64,000 nucleotides of DNA from Pratylenchus scribneri. Lineage: Eukaryota > Nematoda > Chromadorea > Rhabditida > Pratylenchidae. Each line of letters begins with the position of its first letter. The stretch's first letter is position 1. Below the pieces are notes generated by a model, which saw only the letters and a list, made by a program, of their open reading frames with translations, was not told the origin of the DNA and made no database searches. The stretch lies in contig JAQSEB010000100.1 in the NCBI GenBank assembly GCA_030063045.1, forward strand, positions 124,001-188,000, in the 5' to 3' direction. A program made the position numbers and the translations under genes. Positions 35,800 to 46,856 of the stretch are shown in pieces.

Positions 35800-36665
35800 A
35801 TCCATTTTCATTCGTTCTATTTTCGCTTCATCCCATTCAGTCATTCATTCGGCGTTCGTTGCCTTTCAAATCACTATGAAAAGTTCCTTTCCATCCAAAA
35901 TCATCTTCCTTCCCTCTTTCAGGTGATCTGGGGCCTATTTCAATTTCCGTCAAGTACTGGACTTGTGATCACGCAAGTTCTTGACGTCAAGTTTTATGTT
36001 TCAATTGACTATTTACTTGCTTTAACATCACATGTATTTCACTTGTATTTCACATGTGTTTTATGTGTTTTCCTTGATTTTTTATTGAAACAGAATTACG
36101 TCAAGAACTTGCTTGATCACAAGTCCAGTACTTGACGGAAATTGAAATCGGCCCCTGCCAGCCTCCCTTCCCCTTACCTTCCCTCTCCCTAACCCTGTGA
36201 CGCCAACCAACCCTGCTGATGAGGGAAAACCCACATTGGCCCTCCTCCTTTCTTCCCCATTTATTATCTTCTATGTTCGGCTTTCGGGCCTTTAAATCAC
36301 CATTGAATCAATCCCCTCTTCCCCTTGGATAATCTGCCAGCCTCCCTTCCCACCCTTTCCCCGTCCTTAAAGAATTCCCAATTTAAGCCTTTCTTCCATT
36401 CACCCTTTCTATTTTTGCTTCATCCCATTCACAGGCATTCGGCCTTCGACATTCGTTGCCTTCAAATCACCATGAAATTCCTCCATTCAAAATCATCTTC
36501 CCCCTTGGAAAACCTCCCTTTCGGGTGATCTGCCAGCCTCCTTCCTTTCTCCCTAAACCCTTGTGATGTGACGCCAGCCGACCCTGGGGAAAACCCAATG
36601 GCCCTTTCCCTTTCTTTCTCCCCATTTTCCCCATTTTTATTTAGTGTATTTTTTTCATTTTCTGC
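35800..36665 (+). repeat. Three diverged copies of a pyrimidine-rich unit
   Basis: The motif CGTTGCCTT.CAAATCAC.ATGAA followed by CATTCAAAATCATCTTCC.CC and GGTGATCTGCCAGCCTCC appears near 35850, 36280 (degenerate) and 36460. The first copy is interrupted by a foldback element at 35931-36154. Confidence 0.65.
35931..36154. mobile_element. Harbinger-like MITE with 3-bp duplication
   Basis: The 224-base element has terminal inverted repeats of about 55 bases starting GGGCC and continuing ATTTCAATTTCCGTCAAGTA. It is flanked by CTG on each side (35928-35930 and 36155-36157). The paralogous sequence at about 36532 (GGTGATCTGCCAGCC) shows the site without the insertion. A GGGCC terminus and 3-bp duplication fit PIF/Harbinger-type MITEs. 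It has no gene. Confidence 0.8.
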
Positions 36666-37779
36666 CACTTTTCTTCCTGCGTCCTGCCTCCTTTCTTTTT
36701 TGCGAAGGCAAAATTCTCTCGAAGTCCAAACTTCAAAAGCAAAAAATAAGTAAAAATCAACAGCAGAATATTTACTTGTTCGTTCCCTTCCAATTCCAAT
36801 CGATCTTCCATTTTCCCTCAATTTTGCCATTTTGCATCATTTTTAATTGTACAACTGACTCCGTGGTTGAGGCCAATTTATGACCATGGCCAATTCTTAA
36901 TCATCCAAAAATAAAATCCATTTTTCTCTTCAATTTCCTTTCTAATTTATTATAGGGATAATTTATCCCGAAATCTGATTATTTTATCTGACTGACTGAG
37001 CTGTGTCATTCTTTTGGCCATAGTTCGATAAGGAAGCAACAATTTAGGAAGGCAATATGCCAATTTAAAGCCCTAAATGTCCTCTAAAAAGTGGCGTTAG
37101 TGGCGTATAATTTTTTTGAAAATTTAAATAAAATTGCAAAATAAACAATTTTTTCATATAAATTTGAGTTTATTTCATTCAAAGGCATTAATTTTTTAAA
37201 ATTAGATATTCTTTAAATTTTAATTGGCCACTTTTTAGGGGACACTTTGAGCTTTAAAATGGTATATCGCCTTCCAAGATTGGGTAATGCCTCATTGAGC
37301 TATGGCCAAAAGAATGGCCTAGGTATTGACTACAGACTGAATTGTCCCCTATCACATTAATTCTGTTTAATTCAATTTTTACATTTTTTTTATTAGATAT
37401 TATTTTCTCACATACATATATATTTTCTTCACATTGTTTATCATTTACCATTTTCCCTCAAATCCATTTAATAAGTTTGCCACATTCCCACCTTTCATTT
37501 GCGCCCGCTCAACAATTTTGTTACAAGTCCACTTTCCTTTTCTGTATTCCATTTTTTGCATTTTTTCCTCTTCCTTTTTTCCCGCATCCAAATTCCAAAA
37601 CACAAAGAACCACGGAAGGGAGAAAATTGAATGGACTGGCCGGCTGGCCAAAGCCGAGACCCAAGACCCGGGAGTAAGTAAAATAGGCAGCCTCAATTTT
37701 GGCCTTCATTCCTTCATTTTTCCTTTCTCTTTTCATTGATGACTGTTGCATCCTACTCCATTTCCTTTCCATAAACAAT
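36666..37779. other. Gene-free segment with one family B copy
   Basis: No exon recognised. A full family B foldback is at 37010-37318. The rest is pyrimidine-rich plus-strand sequence. Confidence 0.5.
37010..37318. repeat. Family B foldback element
   Basis: Left arm TTTTGGCCATAGTTCGATAA, right arm TCATTGAGCTATGGCCAAAA, inner arms CCTCTAAAAAGTGGC and GCCACTTTTTAGGGGACACT. Confidence 0.75.
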
Positions 37780-39540
37780 GACCAAAAAGGGGAAAAATAG
37801 GCTAGAATACTAGGCCATAAAAAGAGGAAAAGGTAGGCTGAAAAACAGAAGGGAAAGCGAGGCGAACGAAATGTGTTTGCTGCCAGCCGATTGACCTTCT
37901 CCAAAGCCGAAATCCAAAATTAATAAATAAGATGGAATTCCTTCCTTCCATATTCTTTGCCTCTTATTTTAATGCCTCTTTCTTTAGCTTTGAATCCATA
38001 CTATATGGCCAAAAAGGGAAATCCATAAACAATGGCCAAAAAGGGGAAATATGTAGGCAGAAAATTGGAAGGCGAGCCGATGCCAAAAAAGGGAAAAAGT
38101 AGGCAGAAAAACAGAAGGGAAAGCGAAGCGAACGAAATGTGTTTGCTGCCAGCCGATTGACCTTCTCCAACGCCTAAACCCGAAACTAATAAAATATATA
38201 AGATGGAGCTCCTTTTTTCATTTTTTTTCCTCTTATTTTAGTCTTTAGTGCCTCTTTCTTTGGTTTTAATTCCCTACTATATGGCCAAAAAGGGGAAAAA
38301 TAGGCTGAATAGAGAGAAAGTGAGGTGGGCGAACTGCTTACTGCCAAACGATTTGTTGGTCTTTCTAGTGGCCTAGAATCTCGAAAGGCTCGTTCATTCC
38401 TTCTTCATTTTTCATTATATTCATTGTCTCTTTTTTGATGTTATTTATATAGCCAAAAAGGGGAAAATAGGCAGAATAGGGAAGGCAAGAGGCGAGCGAA
38501 CTACCTACTGCCAGCCGATTTGGTCTTTCAAGGCGCCTAGAATCTCGAAATACGCTGGCAAACTGATGAGAGAATAGGCGAACGCGCCAACCTTTTAAAC
38601 CAATGGGTAATATTAGGCCAAAAAAGAGAGAAAAAAAGGAGGCAAAAAAAGAGCGAACTGCTTGCTGCCAGTTGATTTGGTCTTTCTAGGTGCCTAGAAT
38701 CTCGAAACACTCTGTCCTATTGTTCTTTATACTATTTATTCTCCCTCCTTTGAATGTTGCTTTCCCATTATTGCCAAAAAGAAGAAAAGTAGGCAGAAAA
38801 AGAGAAGGGGAGGCGAGCGAAATGCTCGCTGCCAGCCGATTTGGTCTTTCTAGGCGCCTAGAATCTCGAAATACGCTGGCAAACCGAGAGAATAGGCGAA
38901 CGCGGAAATTTTTTAATGAAAAATATTCAGCCAAAAAAGGCAAAAAAGTAGGCAAAAAGAGTGAACTGCTTGCTGCCAGTTGATTTGGTCTTTCTAGATG
39001 CCTAGAATCTCGTAACTTTGTCCTATTGTTCTTTATACTATTTTGTTCCTTCTTTTGAGTGTTTCATTATCATTATTGCCAAAGGGAAAAAAGTAGGCAG
39101 AATAGGGAAGGAGAGAGGCGAGGGAAATGCTTGCTGCCAGCCGATTTGGTCACCTAGAATCTCGAAATACGCTGGCAAACCGAGAGAATAGGCGAACGCG
39201 GCCACCTTTGAACCAATGGATAATATTAGACCAAAAAAGGGGAAAAAGCAGGCAGAATAGGGGAAGGCAAGAGGCGAGCGAACTACCAGTAATATTGGGG
39301 CAAAAAAAGGAAAAAAAGTAGGCAGAAAGGAAAGGGGAAGCGATTGTTTGCTGCCAGCCGATTTGGTCTTTTTAGGTGCCTAGAATCTCAAAATGTTGGC
39401 CTCTTCTTATTTCTATTCTTTTCCCTTTTTTTGGATCACAATGACCAAAAAGGGAAAAAAAGTAGGCAGAATACGGAAGGCGAGAGGCGAGCGAACGACT
39501 TGATGCCAGGCCATTTCCCCTTTCTGGCCACCTATCTCGT
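37780..39540 (+). repeat. Tandem array of about ten 130-250 bp GC-richer units
   Basis: Each unit has a purine-rich part (GCCAAAAAGGGGAAAAA and GAGGCGAGCGAA) followed by TGCTGCCAGCCGATTTGGTC and CTAGGCGCCTAGAATCTCG (the latter contains the palindrome TAGGCGCCTA). Copies are seen near 37880, 38140, 38345, 38510, 38670, 38830, 38980, 39135, 39350 and 39505. The base composition differs sharply from the AT-rich surroundings. No reading frame is conserved among the units. Confidence 0.8.
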
Positions 39541-40842
39541 AACGCTGCCAGCTAGAAAGAATAGACGAACGCGTCGACCCTTTGAATGGGAATTGTTGGC
39601 TCTGCCCATTCTTTCATTCACAAGGTGGCCTTCGGCTCTCAGCAGTGTCAGCAGAGGCTGGCAGCAAAATTCGCTTGTGACAGCCGCACGCCTCCAAATT
39701 CTCCATTCTTCCCACACCCATTTTCTTTCCCCCCTTTTTTTTTGCTTGACATTCCATTTTGGCCTCCCCCTTCCCTTCCTTCCTCTTCGTCCGTTTGTTA
39801 TTTGGCCCCTGGCCTTCTCCAAACGGTGGCATTCACTCATTTTGGAACATCATTCATCCAATTCCCGTTCCCCCTTTTTCCATTCCCCTTTCCTCTCGTT
39901 TCCCCTCTTTCCCCTTTTTTACTTTTCGTGTGCTTTCATCCCTTCCCTTACCTCCGTTTTTCTTGCCTTTTTGTTCCCACTTCCCTTTGGCCATATCCCC
40001 TCCAGCGACGACATTGGCCACATTCCTCGGCATTTTCTTCCTTTCGCTTTTTGTTGCATTCTTCCTCCGGCCCCCTTTCCATTTTAAGCCTAGCATACTC
40101 AATACTCGTAAACAAATTTCCCCTGCAGCGATTTCTAGGCCAACTCATTTTTGCAACATCATTCATCCAATTCCCGTTCCCCCTTTTTCCATTCCCCCTT
40201 CCCGAGTTCCCCTTTCACTTTCGGTGTGCTTTCGTCCCTCACCTTGCCTCCTTTTTTTCTTGCCTTTTTCTTTTTTTATTGCATTCAAGTTTCCTTCCCG
40301 CCTTCCCTTTGGCCATTGCCCCCTTTCCCCCGAGGCGATATTGGCGCCTCATTCCCCTCGGCATTTTCATCGTTCGCTTTTTGTTGCCTTATTAGCTTCC
40401 TTTTTAGGCCCTCTTATTCCACCTTTCCATTTTAAGCAAAGTAAACTCATAAACAAAATCCCCCGCGGCGATTTCTTGGCCACATCCCCTCAGGCATTTT
40501 TGTTCGTTCCAAATTTCCTTTATCCGCTGATTAAATATTTGGGTCAAGGACAAGTCCTTAACACCTTCATTTTTTGCTGTTATTCCCCTTTCAATTTTAA
40601 GCCAAAGCAAATATAGACAAATTTCCCGCAGGGGAATTGTTGGCCACATTTCACAGGAATTTTCGTTTATTCCAAATTTCGCATTTCCTTTTCTTTTGAA
40701 TTCCCTTCAAATTTTTAACTAATTTACTTTTTTTATTTTAAGCTAATAAACACATTAAAATTCCCCTACGGCGATTTGCCCATTTCCAACTGGCATTTTT
40801 TCCCTTCCAAATTCCTCCATTCCTTTATTTAATTTTGGCCCA
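39541..40842 (+). repeat. Pyrimidine-rich repeats upstream of the nuclear receptor gene
   Basis: The plus strand is dominated by C and T. A unit containing AA.CAAATTTCCCC, then CGGCGATTTCTTGGCCAC and a C/T tract, recurs at about 40105, 40450, 40615 and 40750; a longer duplication (CATCATTCATCCAATTCCCG) is at 39850 and 40157. Long open frames here come from the skewed composition and overlap one another. The promoter of the receptor gene must lie in or near this block. Confidence 0.65.
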
Positions 40843-43800
40843 ATGAACAACAACCAAAACAACAACACAAATATGTTGGGCATTTCCGCACATCATAATC
40901 CCCTTGGCCTTTTCATCGACACCAATCTTCATCATCATCATGGCCTCATCCAAAGTAATCAATATCATCAAGCGATGTTAACCCAACAATTGGGACAACA
41001 ATTGGCCCAACAATTTGGCCATCACATTCAGCAATCCTCGCCAAAAGAGGAAATGTTCAGTCCCGGAGGGCAAAAACAAGAATTCACCGCCGGAGGGCAA
41101 AAACCGGAAATGTTCAGCCCCGGAGGGCAAAAACCGGAAATGTTCAGTGCCGGAGGGCAAAAAGAGGAAATGTTCAGCGCCGGAGGGCAAATCCACCAAA
41201 AAAGTGGCAAAAAGTCCCGTGCCGACTACACCAATGCCCTTTGCACAATTTGCAATGCACCAGCTGATGGTCAGTATCTCCTTCTTACCTTAATACAGGG
41301 GAAGGTCGTATCTTAACCGTAAGAAGGTGGCCACTTTTGATGAAACTTTGCCTATTTTTAGTCAATAGTATGCCTTCACCTAAACCACTATTTTTATCTG
41401 TTAAAGATGAATGCCTACGAAATTATAATTAATTTGAAAATTATGGCTCCATTTTCGCCCACTTTTCATATTTACTAATTAATAGGAGAAGGAGGGGGAG
41501 GAGTCGGCCCCGTGGCTTTTAGGGGCATAGAGTCTCGGCGATCATTTTCATGGATGTCGAGGGTTCGATTCCCCCCATTTAAGAAGGAATAATTTGCACA
41601 CATATAAGCAACGATTTTATAAAAACAAAGAGTCGGGCCCGTGGCTTACGGGAATGCTTTTAGGTGTCCGTGGCCTTTTTAGGAGGGACTTTGATCCCTA
41701 TAAGCCTAATCTGTTTTTAAGGCCTTCATTATGGAGCAATTTCCTGCCGAAGCTGCAATGCATTCTTCCGAAGGGCAGTCACATTCAAGCAGGTGCAAAA
41801 ATGGGAAGGAAAAACAAAGCAATTTTAAAAGTTTTTGTTGAAATAATAAATATTTATATAAAAAATTAATTAACAAACATTTGAGGCCACAAAACTTGGC
41901 CTTAACTAAATAATTAATTATGACTTGATGTTAGTTTTAGGGTTAAATTAAATTAAGGCTAAGCTTTTAAGCCTGATAGAATCTTAAAGAATTATGAAAA
42001 AAGACAATTTTTTGGCATTGAAGTTTTATTAATTTTTTTTGTAATTTTTTTTTTATTTCAGACATTTATATGCCGAAAAGGTGGCCAGTGTGATGTGGAT
42101 GTCAGTGTCCGATGCGCTTGCCGGGCATGCCGTTTGGCCAAATGCAAAGCGGCTGGAATGCGCGAAACCGGTTGGTCGATTTGATATCATTTTATAATTA
42201 ATTGAAAATTTTGTAGATGTGCAACCAAAGAGGGACCCAACTGGAAGTCAAAAGAATCGAAGGGCGCCACAAAGGAAACGGGGAACCCAAATGAATGGTG
42301 GCGGCGGCCTTTTGATGGTGAAAAAGGAGCCAAATGAACACATGGGGGAAAGTAAGTTGATGGTTATTTATCCATTCTTTTGGCCATAACTCAACAGGGA
42401 AGCCACCAATTTTGGAAGGCGATATGCCATTCGAAAGCCCTAAATCTCCTCTAAAAAGTTGCTTTAACTATTTGTTGAAAATTTAAACATCATTTAAAAT
42501 AAGTAGCTTTTTTTGAAAATTCTGATTTATAAAATCTAAGTCATATAACTTTGTTATTTAAAAGGATTTTATAAATTTTTTAAAGCCACTTTGTAGAAGA
42601 CACTTTGCGTTTTCGATTGGCATAAAGTTTTCCCGAATTGGCCATTATCTCGTTGATTTATGATTGAACAAAAACATGAGGGTACTCAATGTTCGATACC
42701 CAATTATCCCCTACATAAATGGCGGATACTTAAATATTCCTAAGATGATCACAAATTATTGCAGATTCACCCACAAGTTTATTGCCTTCAGTCGAATCGG
42801 ACAAGGTGGCCGCCTATTTGTCATATATGGGACCAATGGGAGAAGGTTAGTCCTTGAAATGCAGTAAGGGTCTTTCCAGTGCCGCCATTTCAACAATACC
42901 TGGGTAGTTCTTATGGCTATTGTTCAAAAAAGAAACTATAAATTTTGGAAGGCAATAAACCATTTGAAAGCCCAAAATTTTCTCTAAAAAAGTGACTATA
43001 TTAGATTTTATGAATTTTACCCATAAAAAATGTTACGTAATTTTAAATATTATAAAGCCTATTTTTTTTGATGATTGAAGAAAATCAGTCTATTTTACAA
43101 AATATCTAAGATTTTCAAAAATTTTATTAAGCCACTTTTTTGAGGACATTTAGATATTTCGAATGGCATAACGCCTTCCAAAATTGGTTGCTTCCTTTTT
43201 GAGATATGGCCAAAGGAATGGCCTAGATATTGAAATGACAGTACTGAAGCGTCCCTTTCCCCTACCGCCCAGAATGGTATGGACCCATTAAATCATTTCC
43301 CCCTTTCAGTTACGGAAAGTAATCCTTATCATTCCTCCATTTCATTCCCGCCATCCGCGGAGTCGGGCATTTTTGAAGAGTCCACCGGGACCATTCAATT
43401 CTTGAAGACCATCAAAAAGGAGGAAGAACCAATTGGCGACGAAGAAGAGGAGGAACAAGAAGGGGATGAAGAGGAGGAGGAGGAAGAAGAGGAAGACAAT
43501 TCACAAATGCAATCATCTTCTTCAAAAGCAATCAATCATCGTTCTGCCAGTTCAAAAGATGACAAAGAGCAGGCGGAATTCGAAAAACTTGTCAAAGACT
43601 ACCGGGAACATTTGTTGTGGATGAATCGATCGCTGACTCCAATTAAGGACTTTTTGTCCGAAGAATTTGGAAGTGTGAGTGTTTTTGAAGTTTAGTATTT
43701 AATTTACTGAAAAGAATGTAAAATATTTATAATGGTTTAAGATGGGTTCATCCTAAATCCACTAACTAAACATACCCAAAATTGGATAGAGCTGGTCAAG

Positions 43801-46643
43801 ATGCATTGAAAGGTATATAATTTGTTATGGTTTGGTCAAAAATTAAAGGGTATTAAACGGTTTAAACACATTTTGGTTTGGTCAAAAATTAAAGGGTATT
43901 AAACGGTTTAAACCCATTTTGGTTTGGTCAAAAATTAAAGGGTATTAAACGTTTTAAACCCATTTTGGTTTGGTCAACAATTAAAGGGTATTAAACGGTT
44001 TAAACCCATTTTGGTTTGGTCAACAATTAAAGGGTATTAAACGGTTTAAACCCATTTTGGTTTGGTCAACAATTAAAGGGTATTAAACGGTTTAAACCCA
44101 TTTTGGTTTGGTCAACAATTAAAGGGTATTAAACGGTTTAAACCCATTTTGGTTTAATGGTTCAAAACTAAATAAGAATTTGGTTAAACCAAAGCCAAAA
44201 TATAATCAAATGATGCGTCTTGATGAGACCTATCAATTGGGTATGAGGTTTATAGATTTAGAATAAACTTCACTTCTGAACCGGTTTAACTTTTCGGTAA
44301 ATTCAAGAATATTTCTCATATAAAAATCCGACAATTTTTATTCATTCTTTTAACAGTGTTCAAAATGGCGAATGATGGAGCCAAAGGATGTGGAACCATT
44401 GAACAAAGTGGAATTGGGTGGACTAATGTATTGGATCGACAAGTTATGGCCATTTCGATTGTTGGAGCCAAAAGAGCGTGAAGTGATATTCAAACGCTAT
44501 TCAATACGCAAAATCTCGCTGGATCATTTCTATACGGCATCAAAACATCAAGAACTGCTAGAAAAAGGCCATTTTGCTATGCCCAATAATACATATGTTC
44601 CACCGGATCGAACCGGTTTCGAAACATTGCAAGACGATGAGCACACACGGGAGGCCAAATTCCAGTCAGTTTTTATAGCCCAATAATTTGACGCTGTTAA
44701 TATAATTCATCAAGGACAGAATCTATTTTGATGATTTGAGTATCAAATTAAAGAACAGACTTTTGGCTCTCAAATAATATAAATTTTTATTTAAATTGGT
44801 TTATAATTGTTGAATTTATGCCTAAAAAATCACTGAAAATTATGCTAAAATGGTTTTAAATGGTTTTTTAGGCATAAATTCATCAAATTCTGAACAAATT
44901 TAAATAAAATTAATATCATTAGATACCCAGTCTGCTCTTTAATTTGATACTAAAATCATTATAAATGGTTCAGTTCTTGATGAGTTATTATAAAAGGCGA
45001 CAAATTGGGTTGGCAAAATTTGTTGGGATGAATAATTTATTCCAAATTTCCTATATAGAATTCTACGTCCAACCATTGACCGAATTTGGCATTCTATTGT
45101 GCTGCCATTTGCGAATCTGAAAATCACGGATGCGGAAATTGTTGCCATTCAACTGCTTCAAATGTGGTCGCCAAGCAGTCAGTCATCCAAATTCAAAATT
45201 AATTTTTATTATTTAATTTAGACAATCGACTGCTCAGCGAGAAGACACGTCAAATGATGGTCACCCGACGGGATTGGACCATCAAAAGACTGTATAGGCA
45301 TTTGCAGGATTCGGGCCATCCGGAGCCATCCGTTCGACTAGGCGAAATTCTTTTGTTTATGCCCGAATTAGAGGTGGGAAATGAGAGGGAATTTGGGAAA
45401 AATTTTAAAATCTTTCCGGAAAATTTAATTAAAATCTTTCCGGAAAATTGAATTAAAATCTTTCCGGAAAATTTAATTAAAATCTTTCCGGAAAACTTAA
45501 TTAAAATCTTTCCGGAAAATTGAATTAAAATCTTTCCGGAAAATTGAATTAAAATCTTTTCCGGAAAATTTAATTAAAATCTTTCCGGAAAACTTAATTA
45601 AAATCTTTCCGGAAAATTTAATTAAAATCTTTCCGGAAAATTTAATTAAAATCTTTCCGGAAAATTTAATTAAAATCTTTCCGGAAAATTTAATTAAAAT
45701 CTTTCCGGAAAATTTAATTTAAATCTTTCCGGAAAATTTAATTAAAATCTTTCCGGAAAATTGAATTAAAATCTTTCCGGAAAATTTAATTAAAATCTTT
45801 CCGGAAAACTTAATTAAAATCTTTCCGGAAAATTGAATTAAAATCTTTCCGGAAAATTGAATTAAAATCTTTTCCGGAAAATTTAATTAAAATCTTTCCG
45901 GAAAACTTAATTAAAATCTTTCCGGAAAATTTAATTAAAATCTTTCCGGAAAATTTAATTAAAATCTTTCCGGAAAATTTAATTAAAATCTTTCCGGAAA
46001 ATTTAATTTAAATCTTTCCGGAAAATTTAATTAAAATCTTTCCGGAAAATTGAATTAAAATCTTTCCGGAAAATTTAATTAAAATCTTTCCGGAAAACTT
46101 AATTAAAATCTTTCCGGAAAATTTAATTAAAATCTTTCCGGAAAATTTAATTAAAATCTTTCCGGAAAATTTAATTAAAATCTTTCCGGAAAATTTAATT
46201 TAAATCTTTCCGGAAAATTTAATTAAAATCTTTCCGGAAAATTGAATTAAAATCTTTCCGGAAAATTTAATTAAAATCTTTCCGGAAAACTTAATTAAAA
46301 TCTTTCCGGAAAATTTAATTAAAATCTTTCCGGAAAATTTAATTAAAATCTTTCCGGAAAACTATTGAAATTAAAAATCTTAATTTTTAATTGTTTTTTT
46401 AAACATTTTTTTTGTAATTTATTCTCAATCAAACTAAAATAGAAAAATGAAAGAAAATTCAGGAACTTGACCTATCCTAATTTGAATTAAATTTTATAAT
46501 TTTATTGTAATTAATTCAATATTTTTAAGGTCATTTACGATATGCATTCCAAGGATTTCCAAGTGGCCCAGCTGTTTGAATTCTGCAACATGAGTGACTA
46601 TTGGTACGAAAGTTATTACTACACAAATTTGAATATTGCTTGA
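40843..46643 (+). CDS. Nuclear hormone receptor (nematode supplementary type)
   Basis: Exons: 40843-41269, 41722-41792, 42062-42170, 42217-42351, 42765-42845, 43250-43674, 44357-44664, 45059-45177, 45222-45373, 46530-46643; 1,941 bases, 646 residues. The N-terminal 130 residues are N/Q/H-rich and include five near-repeats of the type KPEMFSPGGQ. The DNA-binding domain runs from C134 (CTICNAPADGLHYGAISC, then RSCNAFFRRAV) through the second finger (CRKGGQCDVD, CACRACRLAKCKAAGM). The P-box CRSCNA is of the nematode supplementary-receptor kind rather than the usual CEGCKG. The hinge contains KKEEE and a long Glu tract. The ligand-binding region follows in the last four exons (W..L....F..L....R) and ends in an H12-like QLFEFCNMSDYWYESY. 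It acts as a nuclear transcription factor; ligand and targets cannot be inferred. Start: first ATG after the pyrimidine-rich block. Confidence 0.92.
41340..41700 (+). repeat. tRNA-like (SINE) relics in receptor intron 1
   Basis: GAGTCGGCCCCGTGGCTTTT at 41511 and GGGTTCGATTCCCCCCATTT at about 41562 form an A/B-box-like pair; a second truncated head (AGAGTCGGGCCCGTGGCTTA) lies at 41627. The flank at 41340-41410 matches flanks of the heads at 5950 and 34800. Confidence 0.6.
42375..42668. repeat. Family B foldback element filling receptor intron 4
   Basis: Left arm TTTTGGCCATAACTCAACAG, inner CCTCTAAAAAGTTGC, right arm CTCGTTGATTTATGATTGAA. The intron (42352-42764) is 413 bases. Confidence 0.7.
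42905..43222. repeat. Family B foldback element filling receptor intron 5
   Basis: Left arm CTTATGGCTATTGTTCAAAA, right arm TTTTTGAGATATGGCCAAAG. The intron (42846-43249) is 404 bases. Confidence 0.7.
43720..44315 (+). repeat. Family A element filling receptor intron 6
   Basis: The left arm (AGAGCTGGTCAAGATGCATT, 43787) and right arm (GATGCGTCTTGATGAGACCT, 44213) enclose about seven 46-bp units. The intron (43675-44356) is 682 bases; the element ends (ATTTAATTTACTGAAAA and TTTTCGGTAAATT) lie within about 60 bases of each splice site. Confidence 0.85.
44690..45012. repeat. Family C foldback element filling receptor intron 7
   Basis: Arms from TTGACGCTGTTAATATAATT to TTATTATAAAAGGCGACAAA with inner ATTAAAGAACAGACTTTTGG. 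The intron (44665-45058) is 394 bases. Confidence 0.75.
45405..46368 (-). repeat. 24-bp satellite, same unit as 8355-10945 but inverted, receptor intron 9
   Basis: About 40 units with core ATTAAAATCTTTCCGGAAAA. An order of variants that includes a one-base-longer unit (CTTTTCC, near 45557 and 45870) repeats with a period of about 313 bases, 13 units. The array starts some 30 bases after the splice donor. Confidence 0.97.
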
Positions 46644-46856
46644 ACATTTATGAATTCAATTTGATGATGAATGAAGCATATCCCCACCTCTTTTCCATTT
46701 CCCTCAAAAATTAGGCATTTAGCATTTTTCATTCATTTATCCACTCCCGGTGAATCCAAAAAAGAGCTCTGTGGTCCTCAAAAGTGATATATATTGATAT
46801 TATTATTCGGTGAATATTTATTTTGTAATTTCTCATCATATTTTAATCCTATTTTT

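Noticed and set aside
39344..40616. Open frames of 247-285 residues in three plus-strand frames
   Set aside because: The stretch is C/T-rich, so stops are rare in all plus frames. The predicted proteins are Pro/Ser/Phe low complexity, overlap each other, and lie in repeats.
42664..42867. A 67-residue open frame in the receptor intron region
   Set aside because: The real exon (42765-42845) is in another frame; it joins both neighbours in phase and gives a Ser/Pro-rich receptor segment.
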